Of a DNA stretch of 64,000 nucleotides, positions 9,029-20,253 are shown in pieces. The DNA lies in NCBI GenBank assembly GCA_001642945.1, contig LGRT01000026.1, positions 62,001-126,000 of the forward strand. The letters run 5' to 3'. Origin of the DNA: Rhodobacteraceae bacterium SB2. Its GTDB lineage: Bacteria; Pseudomonadota; Alphaproteobacteria; Rhodobacterales; Rhodobacteraceae. A program made the position numbers and the translations under genes. Below the pieces are notes generated by a model. That model was not told the origin of the DNA and made no database searches. It worked only from the letters and a program-made list of their open reading frames with translations. Every line of letters starts with the position of its first letter. The stretch's first letter is position 1.

Positions 9029-10375
9029 ATGTCAAAATCGAATTTTACACGCCGCGGCGTTTTGCAGACCGGCGCCGTTGCCGGTGCAGGCTTGGCCCTG
9101 CCGACAATTATCACGGCCGGTAGCCATGCAGGCTACACAAACGCCCCCACAGGCAGCAGCGTAACGCTTGGCTTTAACGTGCCGCAAACGGGCCCTTACG
9201 CAGAAGAGGGTTTAGATGAGCTTCGCGCGCAAGAGCTTGCGGTAGAGCATTTGAACGGCGAAGGCGATGGCGGAATGATGAACACGTTCAGCTCAAAAGC
9301 GCTGAAGGGCAACGGCATTTTGGGTAAAAAGGTTCAATTTGTCACGGGCGACACGCAAACAAAATCTGATGCGGCGCGTGCCTCTGCGAAATCTATGATC
9401 GAAAAAGACGGCGCGATCATGGTAAATGGCGGGTCATCGTCGGGCGTTGCAATCGCGGTTCAAGGCCTGTGTCAGGATGCCGGCATTATCTTTATGGCGG
9501 GCTTGACCCACTCAAACGACACCACGGGTAAAGATAAAAAGGCCAATGGCTTTCGCCATTTCTTCAACGGGTACATGTCAGCAGCGGCTTTGGCACCCGT
9601 TTTGAAAAACGCCTATGGCGCTGATCGCCGCGCGTATCATCTGACGGCGGATTACACTTGGGGTTGGACACAGCAGGAATCGATTGCGGCGGCAACCGAA
9701 GCCATGGGCTGGGAAACTGTGAACAATGTGCTGACGCCATTGGCATCAACAGATTTCTCTTCTTACATCGCGCCCGTGTTGAACTCAGGCGCCGATGTGT
9801 TGGTTCTGAACCATTATGGCGGTAACATGGTGAACTCTTTGACCAATGCTATCCAGTTTGGTCTGCGGGACAAAATGGTGAATGGCAAACAGTTTGAAAT
9901 CGTTGTTCCGCTTTATTCAGAGTTGATGGCGGCTGGTGCGGGTGAAAACGTGCAAGGCGTGATCGGTTCGATGAACTGGAATTGGCAGCTACCAGATGCC
10001 GGATCAAAAGCCTTCGTCAAATCGTTTGGCGAGAAATATGGACGTCCACCGTCAAATTCTGCGCATACATGCTACGTTCAAACCTTGCTTTATGCGGATG
10101 CTTGCGAGCGCGCAGGAACGTTTAACCCCTGCGGCGTAGGCGAAGCTTTGGAAGGGTTTGAGTTTGATGGTTTGGGCAATGGTCCAACCTTGTATCGCGC
10201 TGAGGACCACCAATGCTTCAAGGACGTGCTGGTTATGAAAGGTAAAGAAAACCCGACCAACCAATACGATACGCTTGAAATCGTTGAAGTGACGCCACGC
10301 GCCCAAGTGGAATACGAGCCCGATCACCCCATGTTTGCGGGTGGTGATTTGGGCACCTGTAATCCAGGCGCATAA
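9029..10375 (+). CDS. ABC transporter substrate-binding protein, branched-chain amino acid/amide (HAAT) type
   Basis: Periplasmic binding protein of 448 residues in the type I fold used by LivJ, UrtA and AmiC. The N-terminus carries a twin-arginine-like signal (TRRGVLQTG from residue 7) and a hydrophobic stretch, followed by an AGSHA cleavage region near 31-35. The mature protein begins a ligand-binding domain with NVPQTGPYAEEG. It is followed by a hairpin and then the permease and ATPase genes. Linkage to acs and divergence from scfR suggest the ligand is a short-chain carboxylate or a compound yielding one, not necessarily an amino acid; that is inference. Confidence 0.88.
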   Translation: MSKSNFTRRGVLQTGAVAGAGLALPTIITAGSHAGYTNAPTGSSVTLGFNVPQTGPYAEEGLDELRAQELAVEHLNGEGDGGMMNTFSSKALKGNGILGKKVQFVTGDTQTKSDAARASAKSMIEKDGAIMVNGGSSSGVAIAVQGLCQDAGIIFMAGLTHSNDTTGKDKKANGFRHFFNGYMSAAALAPVLKNAYGADRRAYHLTADYTWGWTQQESIAAATEAMGWETVNNVLTPLASTDFSSYIAPVLNSGADVLVLNHYGGNMVNSLTNAIQFGLRDKMVNGKQFEIVVPLYSELMAAGAGENVQGVIGSMNWNWQLPDAGSKAFVKSFGEKYGRPPSNSAHTCYVQTLLYADACERAGTFNPCGVGEALEGFEFDGLGNGPTLYRAEDHQCFKDVLVMKGKENPTNQYDTLEIVEVTPRAQVEYEPDHPMFAGGDLGTCNPGA

Positions 10376-10391
10376 GCCGGCTCAAGAAAAT

Positions 10392-10420
10392 AAGGGCGGG
10401 GGCAGTTAGCCTCCGCCCTT
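10392..10420 (+). terminator. Intercistronic hairpin after the binding-protein gene
   Basis: Twelve-base arms AAGGGCGGGGGC and GCCTCCGCCCTT flank a 5-nt loop, with one G-U pair. No long T-run follows. This position, between a binding-protein gene and its permeases, commonly holds a stabilising or partial-termination hairpin that keeps the binding protein more abundant than the membrane parts; that role is inferred. Confidence 0.6.
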
Positions 10421-10477
10421 GCCTATTTCCCAGTGGCAGTGCACTGGTACCCTTTAATTTTTATAAAGGCACGAACG

Positions 10478-11500
10478 ATGGACGCATTCATCCTTCAAAT
10501 TTTAAATGGTTTAGATAAGGGCTCGGCTTACGCTCTGATCGCTCTTGGGCTCACGTTGATCTTCGGCACGTTGGGCGTTGTAAACTTTGCGCATGGCGCC
10601 TTGTTTATGATTGGCGCATTCTGTGCGGTCACCTTGTCCAAACTGTTAAGCATCAGCTATGAAGTGGTTGACGAAACCCAAACCGACTTTTTGGGCAATC
10701 CGCTCAAGGTTGACGTGCCATATATAAACGGACTTTTGGGGCCTGATTTGGGCGGCAGCGTCATTGAATGGGCGGTCCCTCTTTCGATTGTTTTCTCGAT
10801 ACCAATCATGATTGTGATTGGCTTTGTGATGGAACGCGGGCTTATCAAACATTTTTATAAGCGCCCCCATGCAGATCAAATCTTGGTCACGTTCGGCCTT
10901 GCAATCGTGCTGCAGGAAATCATTAAGCTTTGGTTTGGCGCCAACCCAATCCCGACGCCTGCCCCCGATGCACTTTCTGGTGTGGCCAATTTGGGGGAAT
11001 GGGTCGGGCTGCAAGTGCCCTATCCGGTCTGGCGTATCGTGTATTTCTGCTTTTCTGTCTTGATTATTGGTGGGATATTCGCGTTTTTGCAATTCACCAC
11101 CTTTGGCATGGTGGTGCGCGCGGGAATGGCCGATCGCGAAACCGTTTCCATGCTGGGCATCAATATCGATCGGCGCTTTACAATTATGTTCGGCATTGCC
11201 TCTGCCGTGGCGGGCCTCGCCGGTGTCATGTATGCGCCGATTAATCCGCCCAATTATCACATGGGCATGGATTTTCTGGTGCTCAGTTTCGTCGTGGTGG
11301 TTGTCGGGGGGATGGGATCTTTGCCGGGTGCGGTTTTGGCTGGGTTCCTACTTGGCATCCTGGAAAGCTTTGCCTCAACCACCTGGGCCACGACCACAAT
11401 TCCGGGCATCAATCAAATCATCATCTATGTGGTGGCAATTATCGTTTTGCTGACGCGCCCGCGGGGCTTGCTGGGCAAAAAAGGCGTAATGGAGGATTAA
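10478..11500 (+). CDS. Branched-chain amino acid-type ABC transporter permease (LivH family)
   Basis: Inner-membrane permease of about 340 residues with the LivH signature near the N-terminus (GLTLIFGTLGVVNFAHGALF) and the conserved GGMGSLPGAVLAGFLLG loop near the C-terminus that contacts the ATPase. Eight or so hydrophobic segments. The start is placed at the ATG at 10478, where homologues begin (MDAFILQ); the in-frame ATG at 10433 would place extra residues in the post-hairpin spacer. It is the first permease of the operon and ends 3 bp before the second. Confidence 0.88.
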   Translation: MDAFILQILNGLDKGSAYALIALGLTLIFGTLGVVNFAHGALFMIGAFCAVTLSKLLSISYEVVDETQTDFLGNPLKVDVPYINGLLGPDLGGSVIEWAVPLSIVFSIPIMIVIGFVMERGLIKHFYKRPHADQILVTFGLAIVLQEIIKLWFGANPIPTPAPDALSGVANLGEWVGLQVPYPVWRIVYFCFSVLIIGGIFAFLQFTTFGMVVRAGMADRETVSMLGINIDRRFTIMFGIASAVAGLAGVMYAPINPPNYHMGMDFLVLSFVVVVVGGMGSLPGAVLAGFLLGILESFASTTWATTTIPGINQIIIYVVAIIVLLTRPRGLLGKKGVMED

Positions 11501-11503
11501 TCG

Positions 11504-12697
11504 ATGCTGGGTCTCAACAAAAAAGATTTTTCGCTTCTGGTGATTGTAACCGCGCTTACGCTGCTGGCGCCTTTTTTCCTGAACCCATTCCCAACAAATT
11601 CAGGATTGGCCCAGTTCAATGGTGGCTATCCTGATTTGATGCAAAAATTTGTTATCTTTGGTATTTTTGCGGTTGGGTTTAACATTCTGTTTGGCCTCAC
11701 CGGATATTTGTCTTTTGGGCATGCCGCGTTTTTGGGTGTCGGCAGCTATAGCTGCGTCTGGATGTTTAAATTGCTGGGCTATAATGTTTTGCCCGGAATC
11801 GCGTTGAGCATCGTTACTTCAGGGATTTTTGCGTTTCTAATCGGTGTCGTATCTCTTCGCCGCTCAGGTATTTATTTCTCAATCTTAACATTGGCCTTCG
11901 CGCAGATGTCTTTCGCGCTGGCCTATTCGGTTTTATCCAACCCGAAATTCAATTTGACCAATGGCGAAACGGGATTGCAAGTCTATGCCAATGATCCGCA
12001 ATGGTTCCATTCAGCCAGCAAGCCGGACTTACCCCACCTCTTCGGATTCTCCATGCGCGCGACCGAAAAGGTGCAAATGGGCGCTTGGGAGTTTCAATTC
12101 AACGCGGGGTATTACCTCTGCGCGGTGTTCATGATCCTATCGGTTTATTTGGCCATTCGAATTTTCAGATCGCCCTTTGGTTTGATGCTACGTGCGGTGA
12201 AATCAAACCAGCAGCGCATGAATTACACCGGCTTGAACGCGCGCCCCTACACGTTGGCGGCTTTTGTGATTTCTGGTATGTATGCAGGCTTAGCCGGGGG
12301 GCTTCTCAGCGCGGTCGATCCGCTTGCAGGCGCAGAGCGAATGCAATGGACAGCCTCTGGTGAAGTTGTGCTGATGACCATCTTGGGCGGAGCAGGCACA
12401 TTGATCGGGCCAATTTTGGGCGCAGGCGTGATTAAGTATTTCGAAAATATCTTCTCAAAAATAAACGATAATGTTCTTCACACTTGGTTTTCATTCATGC
12501 CCGACGGGCTCGAAAATTTTGTCGTTGCAATTATTCACCCATTTATCGGAAAGGGCTGGCATCTGACCTTGGGCCTTTTGTTTATGTTGGTGGTGATTTT
12601 TCTACCCGGCGGGCTTGTCGAAGGCGGCCAGCGAATTGGTAAATTATTTCGCAAAAAAGACGATAAAGCCGCAGCCATAACAAAGCCGGCAGAGTAA
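11504..12697 (+). CDS. Branched-chain amino acid-type ABC transporter permease (LivM family)
   Basis: Second permease, 397 residues, LivM type. Visible family features are [20 protein letters not shown] in the N-terminal third, [18 protein letters not shown] in the middle, and the EAA-like loop [15 protein letters not shown] near residues 300-315. Compared with E. coli LivM it carries an insertion in the periplasmic part (about residues 150-185). A charged lysine-rich tail ends the protein in the cytoplasm. It follows the LivH-type gene by 3 bp and is followed by the LivG-type gene after 10 bp, so the set is one transcript. Confidence 0.88.
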   Translation: MLGLNKKDFSLLVIVTALTLLAPFFLNPFPTNSGLAQFNGGYPDLMQKFVIFGIFAVGFNILFGLTGYLSFGHAAFLGVGSYSCVWMFKLLGYNVLPGIALSIVTSGIFAFLIGVVSLRRSGIYFSILTLAFAQMSFALAYSVLSNPKFNLTNGETGLQVYANDPQWFHSASKPDLPHLFGFSMRATEKVQMGAWEFQFNAGYYLCAVFMILSVYLAIRIFRSPFGLMLRAVKSNQQRMNYTGLNARPYTLAAFVISGMYAGLAGGLLSAVDPLAGAERMQWTASGEVVLMTILGGAGTLIGPILGAGVIKYFENIFSKINDNVLHTWFSFMPDGLENFVVAIIHPFIGKGWHLTLGLLFMLVVIFLPGGLVEGGQRIGKLFRKKDDKAAAITKPAE

Positions 12698-12707
12698 GGA
12701 AGACACG

Positions 12708-13463
12708 ATGGGTATTCTTGAAATTAACAATGTAGGGATCCGGTTTGGCGGCTTGCAAGCGCTGGGAGATGTGAATCTAAGCATCAAAGAAAATTCAGTG
12801 CACGCGATTATTGGTCCAAATGGCGCGGGGAAATCGACCTTGTTGAATTGTCTCGTCGGCAAACTCATTCCCGATACGGGCAGCGTGATGTTTGATGGCC
12901 AATCGGTGTTGGGCCGTTCCCCGCATGAGATTAACCAGATGGGTATTTCGCGCGTGTTCCAGACCCCCGAAATTTTTGGCGATCTGAGCGTGTTTGAAAA
13001 CGTCATGATCCCATGTTTCGCCAAGCGCGACGGCGCGTTTCGGATGCAAGGGCTGGCCAGCGTAGGCTCGCAGGCTGACATCCACGAAACCGCAGAAAAA
13101 ATCTTAATGGACGTCAATATGATCGATAAACGCGATATGCATGCTGCATCTTTGTCTCGCGGCGATAAGCGGCGATTAGAAATGGCCATGTGCCTTGTGC
13201 AGAACCCAAAATTATTGCTTCTGGATGAGCCAACTGCTGGGATGGCGCGCGCGGATACCAATAATACCATCGATCTTCTGAAGGAGATCAATCAAAAACG
13301 CGATATCACAATGGCAATTATTGAACATGACATGCACGTTGTTTTCAGCCTGGCCGAACGGATCACCGTGTTAGCGCAGGGCACCCCGTTGGTAGAAGAC
13401 ACCCCCGAGAATATCAAAGGCCATCCAAAGGTGAAGGAAGCCTATTTGGGCGAGACGCAATAA
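12708..13463 (+). CDS. ABC transporter ATP-binding protein (LivG family)
   Basis: Nucleotide-binding subunit of 251 residues. Walker A is GPNGAGKST at 36-44. The signature motif reads LSRGDKR from residue 149, the LivG-type variant of LSGGQ. Walker B with the catalytic Glu is LLLDEP (D173, E174), and the switch His is in IIEHDM. It energises the permease pair with the LivF-type protein encoded next (12 bp downstream). An AAGGAAG ribosome site precedes the ATG. Cytoplasmic, membrane associated. Confidence 0.9.
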   Translation: MGILEINNVGIRFGGLQALGDVNLSIKENSVHAIIGPNGAGKSTLLNCLVGKLIPDTGSVMFDGQSVLGRSPHEINQMGISRVFQTPEIFGDLSVFENVMIPCFAKRDGAFRMQGLASVGSQADIHETAEKILMDVNMIDKRDMHAASLSRGDKRRLEMAMCLVQNPKLLLLDEPTAGMARADTNNTIDLLKEINQKRDITMAIIEHDMHVVFSLAERITVLAQGTPLVEDTPENIKGHPKVKEAYLGETQ

Positions 13464-13475
13464 GGAGCGCTGAAA

Positions 13476-14213
13476 ATGACAGGTAACCTCGCAACAAAAA
13501 TGGCCAGTAACAGTTATTTTTCGATGCATGATATGCACGCCTATTATGGTGAAAGCTATATCGTTCAAGGCGTCAGCTTAGACGTGAATGAAGGCGAAAT
13601 TCTGGCTCTTCTAGGGCGCAATGGCGCCGGTAAAACCTCAACGTTGCGCGCAATTGCGCGGCTTGACGACCCACAATTACGCCAGGGTGAAATCTGGCTT
13701 GACGGGCAAAGCTTGCACAACATGAGCAGCCACCAAGCCGCGGTCTCTGGCGTGTCTCTGGTGCCGGAAGACCGCCGGATCATTCAGGGTTTGACCGTCG
13801 AGGAAAATATTCAACTGGCACAAATTGTAGAGCCTGTCGGCTGGTCGATTGAGCGGCTGTATGATTTGTTCCCGCGCCTGGGCGAACGCCGCAAACAAGA
13901 AGGGGTAACCTTATCGGGGGGCGAGCAACAAATGCTGTCGATCGCCCGTGCTCTGGCGCGCGACATTAAGCTATTGCTCCTTGATGAGCCCTATGAGGGT
14001 TTGGCGCCGGTTATCGTGGATGAAATCGAGAAAACCTTGGCGATCATTAAAGAGCAAGGCATTACCACCATTATAGTCGAACAAAACGCGGTGCGCGCCT
14101 TAGAACTGGCGGATAGATCCGTGATCTTAGACACGGGCAGCGTGGTTTTTGACGGAAGCGCAAAAGAAGTACTGGACAACCCCGACTTGCGTGCTGAATA
14201 TCTCGCCATCTAA
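13476..14213 (+). CDS. ABC transporter ATP-binding protein (LivF family)
   Basis: Second nucleotide-binding subunit, 245 residues. Walker [10 protein letters not shown] is at 47-55, signature LSGGEQQ from 146, and Walker B LLLLDEP near 166-172. It retains the LivF-type [11 protein letters not shown] stretch. AAGGAGC 8 nt before the ATG at 13476 supports this start, giving about 15 residues before the core domain. A weak inverted repeat (GGCGG/CCGCC at 14228-14244 around a T-rich loop) follows the gene and may attenuate transcription before acs. Confidence 0.9.
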   Translation: MTGNLATKMASNSYFSMHDMHAYYGESYIVQGVSLDVNEGEILALLGRNGAGKTSTLRAIARLDDPQLRQGEIWLDGQSLHNMSSHQAAVSGVSLVPEDRRIIQGLTVEENIQLAQIVEPVGWSIERLYDLFPRLGERRKQEGVTLSGGEQQMLSIARALARDIKLLLLDEPYEGLAPVIVDEIEKTLAIIKEQGITTIIVEQNAVRALELADRSVILDTGSVVFDGSAKEVLDNPDLRAEYLAI

Positions 14214-14296
14214 ACGTATACGCAGAGGGCGGTTTTTATCCGCCGTTAAGACCACCAACAGAAAATTATGGTTTTCTGACATTAGGGACCAGAGTT

Positions 14297-16240
14297 ATGA
14301 CCCAGACATCCTACGCACCCACGGCTAAATTCGCTGAAAACGCGCATATCGACCAAGCCCGCTACGAGGCGCTTTATGCCCAGTCGATTGAAGATCCAAT
14401 CAGCTTTTGGGCCGAACATGGGAAACGGGTTGATTGGATAAAACCATTTGAAACGATTAAAAACGTCTCTTACGAACATCCCGACGTGTCTATTAAGTGG
14501 TTCGAAGATGGCACGTTGAACGTATCGGCAAATTGCATCGACCGCCATCTTGAAAGCCGTGGCAGCCAAACCGCTATTATCTGGGAAGGCGATAATCCTG
14601 CTGATAGCAAGCATATCACCTATCATGAATTGCATCAGCAAGTCAGCAAATTATCAAATGTTTACAAAAGCCTTGGCGTAAAAAAAGGGGATCGGGTGGT
14701 GCTGTACATGCCGATGATCCCAGAGGCGGCTTATGCAATGTTGGCCTGCACAAGGATTGGGGCAATCCATTCGATTGTGTTTGCCGGGTTTTCGCCAGAG
14801 GCTTTGGCAAGCCGCGTAGAAGATTGTGGTGCGGTACTGCTGGTCACGGCGGATGAAGCGCCGCGCGGGGGCAAAAACACCCCGCTGAAAGCCAATGTCG
14901 ACAAAGCTTTGGCGATCTGCGGTGATGTTAAAACGCTTGTGGTTGAACGCACCGGGGGTGATGTTGGCCTGAAAGAGGGGCGAGATTTTGCATTCGGGGC
15001 GATGATGGACAAAGCGGACCCGCATTGCCCGCCAACAGAAATGAACGCCGAAGATCCCTTATTCGTGCTGTATACTTCGGGCTCGACCGGCAAGCCCAAA
15101 GGCGTTTTGCACAGCTCGGGCGGCTATCTTGTTTGGGCATCCATGACCCATGAATATGTGTTTGATTATCATCAGGGTGATATTTTCTGGTGTACGGCGG
15201 ATGTGGGCTGGGTGACCGGGCATAGCTATATTGTTTATGGCCCCCTGGCCAATGGCGCCACAACACTAATGTTTGAAGGTGTGCCCACTTATCCCGATGC
15301 AAGCCGGTTTTGGCAAGTCTGTGAAAAACACAAAGTAAACCAATTCTACACGGCCCCGACTGCGATCCGGGCGCTGATGGGCCAAGGCGATGAGTTTGTA
15401 AGTAAATGTGATTTAAGCGCCTTAAAAGTCTTGGGCACCGTTGGAGAGCCCATAAACCCTGAAGCTTGGAATTGGTATAATGATGTGGTTGGAAAAGGGA
15501 ATTGTCCGATTGTTGACACATGGTGGCAAACCGAAACGGGCGGGCATTTGCTCACCCCCCTGCCCGGTGCGACCACTACAAAACCAGGTTCTGCGACCCT
15601 GCCGTTCTTTGGGGTGCAACCCGTCATTTTGGACCCGACAACAGGCGAAGAAATTACCTCTACAGAAGCCGAGGGAGTTTTGTGCATCAAAGACAGTTGG
15701 CCCGGCCAAATGCGCAGCGTGTTTGGAGATCATGACCGCTTCGTGAAAACCTATTTCAGCGATTTTAAAGGCTATTACTTTTCAGGAGATGGCTGCCGGC
15801 GCGATGCCGATGGGTATTACTGGATTACGGGGCGCGTTGACGATGTGATCAATGTTTCAGGTCACCGTATGGGCACGGCTGAGGTGGAAAGCGCATTGGT
15901 TGCCCACCCAAAAGTGTCGGAAGCTGCCGTTGTCGGCTATCCCCATGACATCAAAGGCCAGGGCATTTATTGTTACGTCACGCTGATGAGTGGGGAATTG
16001 CCAAACGAGGAATTGCGCAGCGAATTGCGCCAATGGGTGCGCAAAGAAATTGGCCCCATCGCTTCGCCTGACTTGGTGCAATGGGCCCCAGGTCTGCCAA
16101 AAACGCGTTCAGGAAAAATTATGCGTCGGATTTTGCGCAAAATCGCCGAGAATGACTATGGCAGTTTGGGAGATACATCAACCTTGGCCGAACCAGCAGT
16201 GGTTGATGAGCTGATCGAAAACCGAATGAATCGCGGATAA
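14297..16240 (+). CDS. acs: Acetyl-CoA synthetase
   Basis: AMP-forming acetate-CoA ligase of 647 residues, the usual length for Acs. The adenylate motif [12 protein letters not shown] is at 259-270, the Acs-specific [11 protein letters not shown] region is in the second half, and the C-terminal catalytic lysine is K607 in TRSGKIMRR, the residue that is reversibly acetylated in characterised Acs. It makes acetyl-CoA from acetate, CoA and ATP. It lies 83 bp after the LivF-type gene on the same strand. Its presence in the cluster suggests the imported substrate yields acetate or another short acid, or that both share ScfR control. Confidence 0.95.
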   Translation: MTQTSYAPTAKFAENAHIDQARYEALYAQSIEDPISFWAEHGKRVDWIKPFETIKNVSYEHPDVSIKWFEDGTLNVSANCIDRHLESRGSQTAIIWEGDNPADSKHITYHELHQQVSKLSNVYKSLGVKKGDRVVLYMPMIPEAAYAMLACTRIGAIHSIVFAGFSPEALASRVEDCGAVLLVTADEAPRGGKNTPLKANVDKALAICGDVKTLVVERTGGDVGLKEGRDFAFGAMMDKADPHCPPTEMNAEDPLFVLYTSGSTGKPKGVLHSSGGYLVWASMTHEYVFDYHQGDIFWCTADVGWVTGHSYIVYGPLANGATTLMFEGVPTYPDASRFWQVCEKHKVNQFYTAPTAIRALMGQGDEFVSKCDLSALKVLGTVGEPINPEAWNWYNDVVGKGNCPIVDTWWQTETGGHLLTPLPGATTTKPGSATLPFFGVQPVILDPTTGEEITSTEAEGVLCIKDSWPGQMRSVFGDHDRFVKTYFSDFKGYYFSGDGCRRDADGYYWITGRVDDVINVSGHRMGTAEVESALVAHPKVSEAAVVGYPHDIKGQGIYCYVTLMSGELPNEELRSELRQWVRKEIGPIASPDLVQWAPGLPKTRSGKIMRRILRKIAENDYGSLGDTSTLAEPAVVDELIENRMNRG

Positions 16241-16471
16241 AAAAATGCTAAGGGGCTTACGCCGTTCGTAGCCTGCATAATTTATGTCCAAAAAGCGCTT
16301 TGCGCAGAGTCTTTCAGGTGCAATGGCCTTGCGCCTCTGATCGGTTGATAATGTTGAGCGCTGTTTAAACTGGGAACGGGTTGGGTTTGCCACACCAGAA
16401 AAATTTCAGCTCAAGCCACTCGAAACCCGCACATAAGGAAACATATTTAAGTAATTGATTAATATTAACTT

Positions 16472-18037
16472 TTAATATTTTGTTAAAGATCGCAACGCTG
16501 TTTTCAAAACTTTCCCATAATTATTCTTGGGTAACTCAGATACAAAAATATACTCTTTTGGACGTTTAAAACGTGCGATCCTGTCAAGGCAGAATTGATC
16601 CAACGCGCTTTGCGAAACGCTATGTGAGGGCCAAGGCACCACAAAGGCGATTACCTCTTCCCCCCAATCGGGATGCCTGCGCCCAATAACGGACACTTCG
16701 GAAATACTGGGATGATGCAGTAAAACCTCTTCAACTTCTCGGGGGTAGATATTGCTGCCCCCCGAAATAATTACGTCTTTCGATCGATCTATTAATGTTA
16801 AGTAGCCCGCCTTATCCAATTTCCCCATATCGCCGGTCAAAAGCCACCCATTCTTGAACGCCGCTTGCGTGGCTTGTGGATCTTTCCAATATCCAGACAT
16901 TACCGGAGCGCCCTTCACGGCGATCTCTCCAACCTGCCCCAGCGATGCAAGCTCTCCTTCACGACCAAACAGTTGAAGCTCAACAACCGATTGCGCCCGC
17001 CCTACGGACGATAGGCGCTCTTGCCATCCTTGTGTTTCACGATCGGAAATATCCGCGCGTGACAGCGCGGTTATGGCCATTGGGCATTCTCCCTGACCAT
17101 AAATTTGAATGAAAATCGGGCCAAAACAGGCAGTGGCATCCACGATATCGCTCAAATACATGGGGCCACCGCCATAAATAACGCTGCGCAAACCCGAAAC
17201 GTTGGCTCCCTTGTGTTGCGCGGCTTTGGTCATGCGTTTGACCATTGTCGGCGCGGCGAACAGATGAGCCCGTTGAAAAAAATTGGCTAATTCAAAAATT
17301 TCAAGCGGATCAAACCCGCCAGAACATGGAAAGACGTGCTGCGCGCCCTTCAAGACATGCATTACGTTATAAAGCCCCGCCCCATGCGACAGAGGCGCCG
17401 CATAAATCGCTGAATCTTGTGCGCTCACAGCATCCACATCGGCAAAATAACCCAGCGCCATCGCCTGCAGCATCCCATGCGTAATCATCACGCCTTTGGG
17501 CTTGCCCGTTGTTCCAGAGGTGTAAAAAAGCCACGCCAAATCGTAGGTACTACGCGCGGTGATGTTTTGAAATCGCCCCATTTCAGCGGCTTGCCTATTA
17601 CCCGTATCCGGCGCCAGCTGTTTCAAGGCTGCATCAAGCATATTTGGCGCGACAGCAACATAGGTGGTTGCAAGCGATTCTGCCGCGCTGTCCTGTTGCA
17701 ATGTTGCGACAAGCTCAGGCTCACAGAACAGCACCCGTGCCTCCGAATGTTCCAATATCCAAATCAACTCTTTGGGGTGCAGCTTTGCATTGATTGGCAC
17801 AACAACCGCCCCCGCCTGCCAGATGCCATAGAGCAAACGCAAGTAATCGGGTTGGTTTTTCATAAATACTGCAACCCGATCCCCTGGTAGAACGGCATTT
17901 GCGCGCAGCCAATCGGCGATCCGACCGCTGGATTCTGCGAACTGGCCATAAGTTGCAACGATATCTTTGCCCCAAAACAAGGCTGGCCGCTCGGGTGCAG
18001 CGCGGGCCTGCCGGTCTAACCAAACTGCCAAATTCAT
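16472..18037 (-). CDS. Class I adenylate-forming acyl-CoA ligase
   Basis: Fatty-acid or aromatic-acid CoA ligase-like enzyme of 521 residues. The phosphate loop YTSGTTGKPKGV is at 172-183, a YGQGECP motif replaces the usual YGxTE, the hinge region is LTGDMGKLDKAGYL, and the catalytic lysine is K509 in KNNYGKVLK. Substrate cannot be assigned; length fits medium/long-chain acyl-CoA or malonyl-CoA-type ligases. It is monocistronic and divergent from accB across about 250 bp, and converges with acs. The last codons are AT-rich. Confidence 0.82.
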   Translation of the reverse strand: MNLAVWLDRQARAAPERPALFWGKDIVATYGQFAESSGRIADWLRANAVLPGDRVAVFMKNQPDYLRLLYGIWQAGAVVVPINAKLHPKELIWILEHSEARVLFCEPELVATLQQDSAAESLATTYVAVAPNMLDAALKQLAPDTGNRQAAEMGRFQNITARSTYDLAWLFYTSGTTGKPKGVMITHGMLQAMALGYFADVDAVSAQDSAIYAAPLSHGAGLYNVMHVLKGAQHVFPCSGGFDPLEIFELANFFQRAHLFAAPTMVKRMTKAAQHKGANVSGLRSVIYGGGPMYLSDIVDATACFGPIFIQIYGQGECPMAITALSRADISDRETQGWQERLSSVGRAQSVVELQLFGREGELASLGQVGEIAVKGAPVMSGYWKDPQATQAAFKNGWLLTGDMGKLDKAGYLTLIDRSKDVIISGGSNIYPREVEEVLLHHPSISEVSVIGRRHPDWGEEVIAFVVPWPSHSVSQSALDQFCLDRIARFKRPKEYIFVSELPKNNYGKVLKTALRSLTKY

Positions 18038-18286
18038 GGAGTTTCCTTTTCTTTTATTTAACCAATCAGCTGATGCGTCCCTAGTCCCAACTTGGCGTAA
18101 AATTCGACTCGTTCAACAGCTTTTGTCTGTTCAACGCGCTTTCATCCCCCAAACTCTGCGAAAATAGTACAAAACTGCATTTTCCCGACAACAATCGTAA
18201 ATCCATTTCTTTTCACCCAGCGCTGCATGGCGTATAGTCACATTAACGAGGCCAAGAGCAGGCTAAAAACAAAGAATGAGGGAAAC

Positions 18287-18787
18287 ATGACAACGCAAAA
18301 ACGCAAGGATGATATTGCTTTCATAGAAGGTCTCGCCGACCTTTTAGAGCGCCGTGACCTTAGCGAGATTGAGGTTTTACGAGAATATGGCGCAGATGAT
18401 AGCTTGAACGTGCGCGTATCACGAACCGCATCGGCCGCGATGGTTCCAGCCGCACCGATCATCCAACAGGTTGCCGCGCCCACCCCACACGCCCCTGCCG
18501 CTGTCGCAACGGGGTCAAGTGATGCCACCGATGCATCCGATCCTGCAAGCCATCCCGGAGCGGTGACCTGTCCAATGGTGGGTACGATTTATATGCAGGC
18601 AGAGCCCGGAGCGCCGGCCTTCATTTCAACGGGCGCTCAAATTAACGAAGGCGACACGTTGATGATCGTCGAAGCCATGAAAACCATGAACCATATTCCA
18701 GCCCCAAAATCTGGAACAATCAAGCGCATTTTCGTTGAAGACGGCGCGGCGGTCGAATTTGGAACGCCGCTGGTCATTATCGAGTAA
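18287..18787 (+). CDS. accB: Acetyl-CoA carboxylase biotin carboxyl carrier protein
   Basis: BCCP subunit of acetyl-CoA carboxylase, 167 residues, first committed step of fatty acid synthesis. An N-terminal helical region is followed by a Pro/Ala-rich flexible linker (about 50-90) and the biotinyl domain, with biotin-accepting K132 in the canonical EAMKTMN. The start is set at 18287, where GAGGG lies 4-8 nt upstream; an in-frame ATG at 18227 would add 20 poorly conserved residues. It is followed 9 bp later by accC, the standard partner. Many relatives have aroQ directly upstream; here it is absent. Confidence 0.93.
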   Translation: MTTQKRKDDIAFIEGLADLLERRDLSEIEVLREYGADDSLNVRVSRTASAAMVPAAPIIQQVAAPTPHAPAAVATGSSDATDASDPASHPGAVTCPMVGTIYMQAEPGAPAFISTGAQINEGDTLMIVEAMKTMNHIPAPKSGTIKRIFVEDGAAVEFGTPLVIIE

Positions 18788-18796
18788 GGCGATTTG

Positions 18797-20146
18797 ATGT
18801 TTGAAAAAGTACTTATTGCAAATCGGGGCGAAATCGCGCTGCGGGTCATAAGAGCCTGCCGTGAAATGGGTATAAAATCAGTCGCAGTGCATTCCACTGC
18901 GGATAGCGATGCGATGCATGTGCGAATGGCGGATGAATCGGTTTGTATTGGGCCGCCGAGCAGTGGCGCAAGTTATTTATCCGTACCCGCGATTATCTCA
19001 GCCTGTGAGATCACCGGCGCCCAGGCAATTCACCCCGGCTACGGCTTTCTATCGGAAAATGCGCAATTCGTTCAAATCGTAGAGGATCATGATTTAACCT
19101 TTATTGGCCCAACCGCAGAGCATATTCGCATCATGGGCGATAAGATTTCAGCCAAAGACACGATGAAAGCCCTTGGCGTGCCCTGCGTACCCGGTTCAGA
19201 TGGCGGCGTTGCAACCCTGCAAGAGGCCTATCGCATTGGTACAGAATTTGGCTATCCAGTGATTATCAAAGCCACTGCAGGAGGCGGGGGGCGCGGCATG
19301 AAAGTTGCCCAAAACGAAGCCGAGATGGAACAGGCATTTATGACCGCACGCGCAGAAGGTAAGGCGGCTTTTGGCAATGATGAAGTTTACATAGAAAAAT
19401 ATCTTACGACTCCGCGCCATATTGAAATTCAAGTATTTGGCGACGGAAAAGGCAAAGCGGTTCATCTTGGTGAAAGAGATTGCTCGTTGCAGCGCCGGCA
19501 TCAAAAAGTATTCGAAGAGGCCCCGGGCCCCTCTATCTCAGCTGAAGAACGCGCCGCAATCGGAAAAGTATGCGCCGAGGCCGTTGCTAAGATCAATTAT
19601 ATTGGCGCTGGAACTATTGAATTTTTATACGAAAATGGCGCCTTTTACTTCATCGAAATGAACACGCGTTTGCAAGTTGAACATCCGGTTACAGAGGCAA
19701 TTTTTGGCGTGGATCTAGTGCGCGAACAAATTCGCGTTGCCAGCGGCCTTGAGATGAGCTTTTCGCAATCAGACTTAAGTATTGATGGGCACGCGATAGA
19801 AGTGCGGATCAACGCTGAAAAACTGCCCAACTTTTCACCCTGCCCCGGTAAAATCACCGCCTATCATGCCCCTGGCGGCTTGGGCGTGCGCATGGATAGC
19901 GCGCTCTACGCTGGCTATTCCATTCCGCCCTATTATGATAGTTTGATTGGAAAACTCATCGTGCATGGGCGCGACCGCCCCGAGGCATTGGCGCGCCTAA
20001 ACCGCGCCTTGGCTGAATTGATCGTTGATGGTGTCGATTCAACCATTCCGCTTTTTGAAGCGCTTCTGAACGCACAAGAGGTGTTGAGTGGAGATTACAA
20101 TATTCACTGGCTAGAGGATTGGTTGGAATCGCAGGATTTTGACTAG
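18797..20146 (+). CDS. accC: Acetyl-CoA carboxylase biotin carboxylase subunit
   Basis: ATP-grasp biotin carboxylase of 449 residues, normal length. N-terminal [13 protein letters not shown], the glycine-rich ATP loop AGGGGRGMK at 161-169 and the active-site stretch [14 protein letters not shown] (287-300) are intact. It carboxylates biotin on AccB using bicarbonate and ATP. The ATG at 18797 is used; the preceding TTG at 18794 is an unlikely alternative. accB-accC-aat on one strand is the usual Rhodobacteraceae order. Confidence 0.95.
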   Translation: MFEKVLIANRGEIALRVIRACREMGIKSVAVHSTADSDAMHVRMADESVCIGPPSSGASYLSVPAIISACEITGAQAIHPGYGFLSENAQFVQIVEDHDLTFIGPTAEHIRIMGDKISAKDTMKALGVPCVPGSDGGVATLQEAYRIGTEFGYPVIIKATAGGGGRGMKVAQNEAEMEQAFMTARAEGKAAFGNDEVYIEKYLTTPRHIEIQVFGDGKGKAVHLGERDCSLQRRHQKVFEEAPGPSISAEERAAIGKVCAEAVAKINYIGAGTIEFLYENGAFYFIEMNTRLQVEHPVTEAIFGVDLVREQIRVASGLEMSFSQSDLSIDGHAIEVRINAEKLPNFSPCPGKITAYHAPGGLGVRMDSALYAGYSIPPYYDSLIGKLIVHGRDRPEALARLNRALAELIVDGVDSTIPLFEALLNAQEVLSGDYNIHWLEDWLESQDFD

Positions 20147-20253
20147 AGTTAACAATGTTTGGGTTATTTTCCATAGAAACGCCCTTCATTTTGGCAAAAA
20201 CTAACCGCATAGACATGCGGCTTGGACCGCTGAAATAAGGGGCGATACGCGTG

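Noticed and set aside
14228-14244. Terminator after the LivF-type gene
   Set aside because: Only a 5-bp stem with the T-run in the loop instead of after the stem; noted in the gene entry but not called.
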